Shown: positions 23,745 to 33,639 of the stretch, piece after piece
How positions within the stretch are numbered: the first letter of the stretch is position 1
Layout: every line of letters begins with the position of its first letter
DNA from: Sepiola atlantica
Lineage: Eukaryota > Mollusca > Cephalopoda > Sepiida > Sepiolidae
Assembly: GCA_963556195.1 (NCBI GenBank)
Contig: OY744533.1
Location: 52,653,308 to 52,717,307 of the forward strand
DNA length: 64,000 bases
Direction: 5' to 3'
Position numbers and translations under genes: made by a program
Notes under the pieces: model-generated
Told to the model about the DNA's origin: nothing
Seen by the model: the letters and a program-made list of their open reading frames with translations, nothing else
Database searches by the model: none

Positions 23745-23852
23745 CTATTTCGCAAGTATCCCCAGTATACCCTGGCTTACAATCACAATGAAATCCCTTC
23801 CCTCTGGGTCTGCATGTACCTCCGTTTTTACATGGTCTGTTTCTACAATTGC
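23745..23852 (-). CDS. Exon: EGF-like domain 1 (first in transcript order)
   Basis: A phase 1-1 exon of 108 bp encodes [20 protein letters not shown] and then [15 protein letters not shown]. Six cysteines have EGF spacing (C-x4-C-x5-C-x8-C-x-C-x8-C). CKNGGTC fits the O-fucose consensus (C2-x4-T-C3), and [10 protein letters not shown] fits the EOGT O-GlcNAc consensus. It differs from the others in its PRGKG loop, its acidic end (DTCEI) and in starting with GC, not GT. The donor is gtacgt. Its flanking intron lacks the shared segment seen next to most other EGF exons, so it may be the oldest or most separate copy. It lacks the acidic N-terminal residues of calcium-binding EGF domains. Confidence 0.87.
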   Translation of the reverse strand, partial: AIVETDHVKTEVHADPEGRDFIVIVSQGILGILAK

Positions 23853-24284
23853 CTGTAAATATAAATATAATCAAATTAATTAGACAAATGATCATAAGTA
23901 TTGAAATCATGCAACTCTTTCAGCATTTCTTAATCCGAAATATTATTGATTTGCTATAAAAGGTTTATAAACGCATTCGCATTTGTATTAATCAATTGCA
24001 TCCATTAATACACATTTTTATTATTATTTAATTATTTCTTTTCAACTTTACAAAATTACTTATTTATAGCAAAAAACTACCCACTCTCCGAGCCGTAATT
24101 AATCTAGATGTAGCCTTCTTTTTAGAAATAAAACGTTCATTTTAAATTTTGGTAATTTCGAATGGAACAAAAAAAACAATTACCTCACTTGAAAATTAAT
24201 TAAAATTTTACAAAAAATTTGAAAGAGTATCCTTTTTTATGAATCGCTTTAATTGATATTATTTATTTATTTATTTATTTATTT

Positions 24285-24385
<101 letters not shown>

Positions 24386-24869
24386 ATAATAATAATGATA
24401 ATATCGACACATCTATTCTGTATATATGAGAAAAGGGACAATAGAAAATACGCAATTAATAACACTGAATAAATTACTAGAAACTGTTTTTTTTTTCAGT
24501 GTTAGGGAATTACTATAAATGCGGTATTTCAAAATATTATGCTGTATCATTAAGTTAAATAAGCCTTACCGGTTAATATGCTTCGAGTACATAGGCAAAA
24601 CTTCCGCATTTATTTATTTACTAGCGGGGCTACCCGGCGTTGCTCGGGGTCATAAAAACATATAATTGAAGAGAAATCGCGCGTGTAACATCTTTATATT
24701 CAAACTTCTTTATCTTTATCTTTCTACCTTTCTCTTCCCTGGTCGCCCCATTTCACCGCTATTTTCTAATTTTGCCTTTTGTGAAAGCTGCTTCTACCCC
24801 ACCATTTCTCCTACATTGTCCAGGGCAATAGTATGACATATTTCTATAAAAAGTACCACCTCTATCTGC

Positions 24870-25110
24870 GCTTACTATATAGGTACTTATCTCAGCTCCG
24901 GTATTAATACTATATACGTATGTATTGCCACCGTTGTGCACGTATTGCCGCCCTGGTATGCATGCTATATACGTACCTATCGCTGCCCCGGTGTGAATGC
25001 TACATACGTACCTATCACTGCCCCGATGCAATGCTACATATGTACCTATCGCAGCCCCGCTGCAAATGCGAAATACGTACCTATCACCGGCCCACTGTGA
25101 ATACTATACT
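24870..25110. repeat. ~34-bp tandem repeat
   Basis: Units of the type 'tacgtacctatcgctgcccc' plus 'ggtgtgaatgctaca', about six imperfect copies, running directly into the next VNTR. Confidence 0.75.
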
Positions 25111-26030
25111 GCAGAAGGCTTGTGGTCCTATACCACAGAAGCACCCCACCCCTGGTTGCTATACCGCAGAAGCCTCGTGATTCTATACCGCAGAAGCACC
25201 CGCCCTGGGTGCCATACCACAGAAGCAGCCCCCTGGTGTCATACCGCAGAAGCCTCAGGTTCCTATACTGCAAAAATACCCCTCATGGGCCATACCACAG
25301 AAGCACCCCCCCCGTTGCTATACCGAAGAAGCACCCCCCGGTTGCTATACTGCAGAAGCCTCGTGGTCCTATACCGCAGAATCACCCCTCCCGGTTGCTA
25401 TACCGCAGGAGCCTCGTGGTCTTATACCGCAGAAGCACCCCGCCCTTGGTTGCTATACTGCAGAAGCCTCGTGGTTCTATACCGCAGAAGCATCATCCCT
25501 GGGTGCCATACCGCAGAAGACCTCCCCCGGGTGCCATACTGCAGAAGCACCCCCCGGGTGCCATACTATAGAAGCACACTCCTATACCGCAGAAGAACCC
25601 CCTGGGTTCAATACCGCAGAAGCCTCAGGTCCTATACCACTAAAGCACCCCCCGGTTGCTATACCGAGAAACCTCATGGTTCCCTATTGCAGAACCACCC
25701 TCCGGTTGATATACCACAGAAGTAGCCCCGTGGTTGCTATACTGCAGAAGCACCCCCCTGGTTTCTATACCACAGAAGCACCCCCTGGGTGTCATACCGT
25801 AGAAGCACCCCCCGGGTGCCATAGTGCAGGAACTTCAGGTTCCTATGCCGCAGAAGCACACTCCCCCTGTTTCTATACCACAAAAGCACCCCCCAGCTAG
25901 CTGCCATACCGCAGAAGGCTCAAGTTCTTATACCGCAGAAGCACTCCCCTGGGGCCATGCCGCAGAGGCCTCAGGTTCCTATACCGCAGAAGAACTCCCC
26001 GCGTGCAATACCGCAGAAGTCACTATTACT
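25110..26030. repeat. ~27-bp VNTR, more than 30 units
   Basis: Units like 'tataccgcagaagcaccccc' plus 'cgggtgc', alternating with 'cctcgtggtc' variants. Because many units are a multiple of three, long frames stay open (242 codons from 24997). Their products are simple RRS/LLY repeats without family features, so I do not call a gene. Confidence 0.85.
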
Positions 26031-26079
26031 GACCCCCCTCTCCTTTTCATCTGCAAAATAGATGCTGTTTAAATATTTT

Positions 26080-28930
26080 CCAAACCGATCACTACAGTAG
26101 CTCTATCAAGTACATTGTGCGCTTTTCTCCCGGACGCTGCCGAGTACTTTGAAAATCAAGGAGGCCTCCTGAGCACTACTGGAATCACTTAGGTATCCTC
26201 CCTCCTTTTCATCTGCAAAATAGTCCAAAGGGGGACGAAGATGGCGTTAAAATATTTTCCAAACCTATCACTACTATAGCTCTATCTAGGATATTGAGCA
26301 CTTTTTTCCCGGACAACGCCGAGTACTTTGAAAATCAAGGAGGCCTCCGGAGCACTACTAAAATCACTCTTATCGATTCCCCTATCCTTTTCAGCGTAGA
26401 TGCTGTTAAAATATAATCCAAACCTATTACTACAGTAGCTCTATCTAGGACACTGAGAACTTTTTTCCCGGACAACGCCAAGTACTTTGAAAATCAAGGA
26501 GGCCCCCGGAGCACTACTAAAATCACTCTTATCGATTCCCCCATCCTTTTCAGCGTAGATGATTTTAAAATATAATCCAAACCTATTACTACAGTAGCTC
26601 TATCTAGGACACTGAGAACTTTTTTCCCGGACAACGCCAAGTACTTTGAAAATCAAGGAGGCCTCCTGAGCACTACTGAAATCACTTACATATCCTCCCT
26701 CCTTTTCATCTGCAAAATAGTCCAAAGGGAAACGAAGATGGCGTTAAAATATTTTCCAAACCTATTACTACAGTAGCTCTATCTAGGATATTTAGCACTT
26801 TTCTCCTTGACAACGCCGAGTAATTTGAAAATCAAGGTAGCTTCCTGAGAACTACTGAAATCACTCTTATCGATTCCCCCATCCTTTTCAGCGTAGATGC
26901 TGTTAAAATATTATCCAAACCTACTACAGTAGCTCTATCTAGGACATTGAGCACTTTTCTCCCCGACAACGGTGAGTACTTTGAAAATCAAGGAGGCCTC
27001 CTTAGCACTACTGAAATCACGTAGGTATCTTCTCTCCCTGTGATCTGCAAAATAGTCCAAAGGGGAACGAAGATGGCGTTAAAATATTTTCCAAACCTAT
27101 CACTACAGAAGCCAAACCTAGGATATTAAGCACTTTTCTCCCGGACAACGCCAAGTACTTTAAAAATCAAGGAGGCCTCCTGAGCACTACTGAAATCACT
27201 CTTATCGATGATCCCAATCTTTTTCAGCGTAGATGCTGTTAAAATATTATCCAAACCTATCACTACAGTAGCTCTATCTAGGATATTGAGCACTTTTCTC
27301 CCGGACAACGCCGAGTACTTTTAAAATCATAGAGGCCTCTTGAGCACTACTGAAATCACTTAGGTATCCATCCTCCTTTTCATCTACCAAATAGTTCAAA
27401 GGGGAACGAAGATGGCGTTAAAATATTTTCAAAACCTATCACTACAGTAGCTCTATAATGGATATTGAGCACTTTTCTCCCGGACAACACCGAGTACTTT
27501 GAAAATCAAGGAGGCCTCCTGAGCACTACTAAACTCGCTCTTATCGATGATCCAATCCTTTTCAGCGTAAATGCTGTTAAAATATTATCCAAACCTATCA
27601 CTACAGTAACACTATCTAGGACATTGAGCACTATTCTCCCGGACAACGCTGAGTACTTTAAAAAGCAACGAGGCCTTCTGAGCACTACTGAAATCACTTA
27701 GGTATTCTCCCTTCTTTGTATATGCAAAATAGTCCAAAGGGGAACGAAGATGGCGTTAAAATATTTAAAAAACCTATCACTACAGTAGCTCTATTTCGGA
27801 TATTGAGTACTTTTTTCCCGGGCAACGCCGAGTACTTTGAAAATCAAGGAGGCCTCCTGAGCACTACTGAAATTTTTTAGGTATCCTCCCTCCTTTTCAT
27901 CTGCAAAATAGTCCAAAGGGGAACGAAGATGGCGTCAAAATATTTTGAAAACCTATCACTACAGTAGCTCTATCTAGCAACTTTAGCACTTTTCTCCTGG
28001 ACAACGCCAAGTAATTTCAAAATCTAGGAGCCGTCATGAGCACTACTTAAGTAACTCTTATGGATTCCTCCATCCTTTTCAGCGTAGATGCTGTTAAAAT
28101 ATAATCCCAACCTATCACTACAGTAGCTCTATCTAGGACATTGAGCAATTTTCTCCCGGACAACGCCAAGTACTTTGAAAATCAAAGAGACCTCATAAGC
28201 ACTACTGAAATCACTTAGGTATCCTCTCTCTTTCTGGTCTGCCAAATAGTCCAAAGGGGAACGAAGATGGCGTTAAAATATTTTCCAAACCTATCACTAC
28301 AGTAGCTCTATCTAGGATATTGAGCACTTTTCTCCCGGACAACGCCGAGTACTTTTAAAATCAAAGAGGCCTCCTGAGCACTACTGAAATCACTCCTATC
28401 TATACCCCCATCCTTTTCAGCGTAGATTGTAAAAATATTATCCAAACCTATCACTACAGTAGCTCTATCTAGGATATTGAGCACTTTTCTCCCGGACAAC
28501 GCCAAGTACTTTAAAAATTAAGGAGGCCTCCTGAGCACTACTGAAATTACTTAGGTATCCTCCCTCCTTTTCATCTGCAAAATAGTCCAACGGGGAACGA
28601 AGATGGCGTTAAAATATTTTCAAAACCTATCACTATAGTAGCTCTATCTAGAATATTGAGCACTTTTCTCCCGGACAACGCCGAGTACTTTGAAAATCAA
28701 GGAGGCCTCCTGAGCACTACTGAAATCACTTAGGTATCCTCCCTCCTTTTCATCTGCCAAATAGTCCAAAGGGGAACGAAGATGGCGTTAAAATATTTTC
28801 AAAACCTGTCACTACAGTAGCTCTATTTAGGATATTGAGCACTTTTCTCCCAGACAACGCCGAGTATTTAAAAAATCAAGGAGGCTTCTTGAGCAGTAAT
28901 GAAATCACTCTAACCGATCCCCCCCCCCCC
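26080..28930. repeat. Dimeric satellite-like array (~180 + ~158 bp)
   Basis: 'ctacagtagctctatctagg' and variants occur about 17 times at intervals near 180 or 158 bp. The ~180-bp type carries 'ccaaaggggaacgaagatgg', the ~158-bp type 'ccttttcagcgtagatgctg'. They mostly alternate, giving a ~338-bp higher-order unit, with some 180-180 and 157-161 neighbours. It ends at a C run (28920-28930) beside the SINE-like copy. Confidence 0.88.
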
Positions 28931-28974
28931 GCTTTTCATTTGCAAAATAGTCCAAAGAGAAACGTAGATGCTGT

Positions 28975-29199
28975 TATTCGGCATTCCTCGGTACGGGCGC
29001 CTCAGGCGCAGTAAGCAATAAACTTACTCCTCCCCAAAGAGGGGAGGCAAAGCCTGGGAGTGTGGACCTCCTAGAACTGCACATGACAAACTCATAGACC
29101 GGCGGAATGAAGCCCCGATGGCCAAGACGATTCCAGTTTATGGGGTGCAGTATCCATCGGAAGATACTACACCTTGATCTTAGCCAAAAGAAGTGATTT
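28975..29199 (-). mobile_element. SINE-like copy with a U2 snRNA-like head
   Basis: On minus, 29199-29161 reads ATCACTTCT then TTTTGGCTAAGATCAAG and GTGTAGTATCT, close to the first bases of U2 snRNA with CGGCC deleted. The GC-rich body shared with the other copies follows. The U2 start lies at the element end, as expected for a promoter-derived head. Confidence 0.65.
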
Positions 29200-29408
29200 A
29201 ATGTAATTTTCGGTAAAAAAAAAATGGCGTCTAAAAGCTATGTTGAATTAGAGAAAAACGGTCTGGGGGAGTTTAAAATTATTTATTCATATTCAAAACT
29301 CATGTAATAAGTTGTTAAATAGTATTATACAATGTTTGTTGAAAGAAAATCATAGTTATTATTACTTGTTAATTTAATAATGTAATTTAAACAGTGTCTA
29401 GTGGATAG

Positions 29409-30258
29409 ATGGCCAGAGTGCTCACCTCTCGAGCGCTGGCTTTTAACCCCACTTGCTCGACCCCGATCCTGGGTCACATCTTACCTGTGGGAGTAAGATA
29501 AAACTGGCCTTGTGCCTAACTCCGGGAGGAGTAAATATAGGATCCTTGTCGGCCTTTTGGCTAGGATCAAAGTGTAGTATCTGTTCCGATGGATACTGCA
29601 CGCCTGTCCTGTGCAGTTCTAGGAGGTCCACCCTCCCAGGCTTCGCCTCCCCTCTTTGGGGAGGAGTAAGTTTATTGCTTACTGTCTGAGGCGCCCCTAC
29701 CGGGGAATGCCGACGGGGCTGCCCAGGCAATTTTTAAATGGCCAGAGTGCTCACCTCTCGAGCGCTGGCTTTTAACCCCACTTGCTCGACCCCGATCCTG
29801 GGTCACATCTTACCTGTAGAAGTAAGATAAAACTGGCCTTGTGCCTAACTCCGGGAGGAGTAAATATAGGATCCTTGTCGGCCTTTTGGCTAGGATCAAA
29901 GTGTAGTATCTGTTCCGATGGATACTGCACGCCTGTCCTGTGCAGTTCTAGGAGGTCCACCCTCCCAGGCTTCGCCTCCCCTCTTTGGGGAGGAGTGAGT
30001 TTATTGCTTACTGTCTGAGGCGCCCCTACCGGGGAATGCCGACGGGGCTGCCCAGGCAATTTTTAAATGGCCAGAGTGCTCACCTCTCGAGCGCTGGCTT
30101 TTAACCCGCCTTGCTCGACCCCGATCCTGGGTCACATCTTACCTGTGGGAGTAAGATAAAACTGGCCTTGTGCCTAACTCCGGGAGGAGTAAATAAAGGA
30201 TCCTTTGTTGGCCTTTTGGCTAAGATCAAAGTGTAGTATCTGTTCTCGGCATTTTTGC
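29409..30258 (+). mobile_element. Tandem array of 329-bp SINE-like units with U2-like heads
   Basis: Two nearly identical 329-bp units (29409-29737 and 29738-30066) and a partial third. Each includes a U2-like stretch (29542-29586, 29871-29915 and 30200-30247): TCGGCCTTTTGGCTA, GATCAAAG and TGTAGTATCTGTTC, with one inserted A compared with U2. The stretch covers U2 stem I and the branch-point recognition bases only, so these are not working U2 genes. The near identity of two units points to recent duplication or gene conversion. The ~95-codon frames on either strand are repeats of the same noise. Confidence 0.75.
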
Positions 30259-30290
30259 CTTGAGATAAAGTGTATTATCTAGTCCTATCC
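30244..30290 (+). repeat. Second, degenerate U2-like head
   Basis: TCTCGGCATTTTTGCC, GAGATAAAGTGTATTATCTA and GTCCTATC follow the U2 5' order with scattered changes, directly after the third unit's head. Confidence 0.45.
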
Positions 30291-30399
30291 GATAGGTGTC
30301 GGTTTTACACTGTCGAATCAAAAATCAGATTATCATTTTATTTTTTAATCCCTTTTCCTTTTGGGCATTTCTTCTCCCCTAAAGTACAGGCTAATACGC

Positions 30400-30735
30400 T
30401 CCCAAGGGTCGGGCTCTCACCGACGATTACTCATAGCCCCCGAATTTCACCTGAGGCGTTCACACCGGCGACTCCCCTAAATTTCGCGCCCCACCGGCGA
30501 ATACCGATACTCCCCCAGATTTTGCCTGAGGCGCTCATACCGGCGAATGCCGACACTCCCCCTCCCCCAAATTTGGCCTGAGGCGCTCACACCGGCGAAT
30601 ACCGAAACTCCCCATCCCCCAAATTTGGCCTGAGGCGCTCACACCGGCGAATGTCGACACTCCCCCTCCCCAGATTTGGCCTGTGGCGCTCACATCGATG
30701 AATGCCGACATGCCCCCCCCTATTTGGCCTGAAAG
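30400..30735. repeat. ~52-bp tandem array
   Basis: 'cctgaggcgctcacaccggc' recurs near 30450, 30524, 30577, 30629 and 30680 (some copies altered), with C-rich spacers. The motif resembles the 'tgaggcgcccctaccgggga' part of the neighbouring SINE-like units, from which it may have grown. Confidence 0.75.
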
Positions 30736-31149
30736 GAGGAGGTAATGCCTGGAAGTATAACAGAACGGACATAGTGAGGAAGGGAGGGGGGAAGGAATAT
30801 TAGCGTCTATTAATAATTAAGAAAGAAAGGTAGAAAGTGTGGGAGTGAGAGGAGAAGAAGAAAGAAAGAAAAAAAATGGTTGTAGTGTGAGTGAATTTCT
30901 ACCCGCCACTCCCTTACTCTGACGTCATATCTGGTTTATCGTGACTTTGCATTATTTTTCTTCTCAAATTAGTATAAATAACGTTGAAAAATGGAGTTAA
31001 AAGCCACCCCCATTGGAGAAAAGTGCTCAGTCGACCCCGGAAGAGTCAATTTTTTTTTTCCGGTTCCGAGATATTAGACGCGCCTGGACTGGCCGGTCGG
31101 AATGATGTCACCCGTGTGACCGTTTGTTGGGTACTTTCGGAGGAGAAGC

Positions 31150-31152
<3 letters not shown>

Positions 31153-31181
<29 letters not shown>

Positions 31182-31202
31182 CATACATACATACATACAT
31201 AC
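31153..31202. repeat. (ATAC)n microsatellite
   Basis: About 12 tetranucleotide units at the end of a moderately GC-rich segment. Confidence 0.9.
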
Positions 31203-32439
31203 AGACAGGTGACGTTTATATAATAGATTTATTTATTTATTTTAAAGAGAATGCGCATAAAACTGGGTAGCTGATTCTTGTCCTGTCAACCATGACCGGG
31301 TAGAAGTCTGAGGTAATTCGTAATTGTATTCTTAATATCGCCAGTACTAAAAATTGACCCCCCCTCAAAAGACTGTCACTTAGAACTGAGTATTATTTAG
31401 CACTTTTATCCGTTGCACCACGGATCCTTTGCTAAGTATTGCATCCAAGATGCGAACAGTCGTCCGAATGATCTAAGTAGTGCACATTATCAATCGTTTA
31501 CGCAAAAATCTGAAACTTGACACTCATTGTTAACAAAACCGATACGGTTAAACAGATGATAACCTCAACCTTTCATTTTAAACTCGAATCTTCTCACTAA
31601 TCTGCCGGTTTGGACATAAAATCAGTGACGAAAAACGTCTCGCATGCCTTCGAGCAAACATTGACCTTCAGACTAAAAGAGAGGGCTATGGTTATGCACA
31701 GACTAAGGAGGCAATACTTGGAGAATGCTGACGGTTTTAAGCAAGTCTATTTTTTATAACTTTCCCGATTGTCCTTTCGAGGGAGTTGGGTTTTGTTTCG
31801 CTAAAGAACAGACCTTGTGTCACATTCAATCTTTTGTTTGAAGAAAGGTTAAGTCTGCCTCACAGACCGCGTGCTTGACACTCTATCGTACGAACAAAGT
31901 ATATTCTCTGTTCTTTTCAACGTTTTTTGTCGCCTGAAACTCCCGTTGATCGCTATTCAGATACCCGCTAGTATATTATGCTAGTATATAAACGCTGCGG
32001 GGACGTTTTAAAAAACCAGCCTTATTTATTCTTTCTGCATGGCAACAGCAAGTTTGTATTATTGGCACACATCATCGGCCAAAACATCTAGCTGTTCAAT
32101 AGCGCCGCTTGGTCCAACCATTACCGCAGTCAGCTTCTACTGTTAATGATCTGGCTAGTTTGACCTGCGGTGAACTAGTGTCTTTCCTTTTGTTAATTCT
32201 CTGGTTACATCGTCCGATGTTTTACTAGCGCCACTGGTTCTGACGATAATTGAGTACCACCGCCTATTCAGCCGCTAACTCGACACGTCCAGATGCCATT
32301 CACATCTGTAATTGTATCCTGTCTATCACTCTAAACCAGTCTTACAAACAAACCCCATAGCGATGTCCCAATTTCCGGACAAGACATGTGTGATCTATAT
32401 AGCTATTACATAGGTAGTACACTATAATTAAAACATTAC

Positions 32440-33480
32440 TTAATAAGTCCCCGGCCTCACTCATAAAACAACAACTTTTAGATAAAATTCAACTTTATTC
32501 ATCAATATAGTCCCCTCTAAAGTGATACACTGGTCCCATGCTGCTCTAACAATTCGAGGCCCTTTTTACAGGACGATTTGTCTTTAGCCTCATAATGCGC
32601 CTCTATTTCCGATATCACTCTTTCACTGAAACAAAGTTTATTTCTCTGAAGAAGGTAAGATCTGGAGAATAGGGCGGGTGCTGAAGCAATTAAAAGTGCA
32701 ACTCATGTAGTTTTGTACTTCATTATGATCGACTTATGATACGGTGCATTGTCTTGGTGACAGATCAGCTTTTCTTTCTCTATTGTTGTTTTTTCTGTCG
32801 ATTCCTTCGTTCAAACGCACCAATAATGCGATATAATATTCGGTATTGATGATTGCTTATTTCTCAAAGTAATCGATGGACAAATACCATTTCGCATCCC
32901 AAAATACGAAAGCTCAACCCTTGCCTGCTAATGTTAGTGTCTTTGAACGGTTAAAACGGCTTTAACTGCCGCTAAAAAGACCTTACTACCGATTTAACTC
33001 GAGTGAAGTGGTGGATTCATTTTTCATCATTTGTCAGATATTTACACGAAAACTTATTTTTGTTTCGTTGAAACAGTTGCAAAAACGCTCCTAATCGTCG
33101 ATACGTTTTTGTTTTTCGTCGACTGCGAGCTAACGCGACACTCACGTTGAACACAGGTTTCTCATTGACAAATGTTGATGCAAAATTATGAATGCACAGC
33201 CTTCTGATATCTTCAATTCATCTGCTATCAACTTTAATTTACAATCAGCCAAAACGAGTTTTTGATCTTTTTTATGTTTTACCGGACAGCTGCTGGATCT
33301 GTACGCCTGCCTTTTAAGTCAGCTTATTACCTCTAACCCGTTGTTTCCAAACAGGCAGATTCCGAATAAACATTGGGAAGGTATTGCTTTACTTGAGCAA
33401 TATTTTCTCATTAAAAGAAAATGCTTTATCAACACACAAAATTCTGATTTTTCCATTGTTTTGAAAATTTGCAACAGAGA
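32440..33480 (-). pseudogene. Mariner-type transposase relic
   Basis: Broken minus-strand reading frames give the mariner order: TNDEKWIHHF (first catalytic Asp/Glu region, near 33040), ILGCEMVFVHRL, NHQYRILYRIIGAF (near 32840), HPPYSPDL (near 32680) and a C-terminal GDYIDE stop. These match the DD34D mariner (Hsmar1/SETMAR-like) family. Several stops and frameshifts make it inactive. I could not define terminal repeats. Confidence 0.7.
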
Positions 33481-33639
33481 CTTCATTTTAAATAACTGTA
33501 AATTCTAAACTAATAGATCTATTGCCTCACATTTTAACACGTACCCTAAAAACGTTCATACTTTATGAAAATGATATGGATTTTTTTATTAGTCGCTCCA
33601 TCTATATGTCAGACTCGGCACATCTTGAGTAATATGTTA

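Noticed and set aside
24997..25725. 242-codon open frame on the plus strand
   Set aside because: Lies within the 34-bp and 27-bp VNTRs; the protein is a simple repeat and other frames are equally open.
29542..29586. Possible functional U2 snRNA gene
   Set aside because: Only about the first 45 bases of U2 are present and they repeat within SINE-like units; the Sm site and 3' stems are missing.
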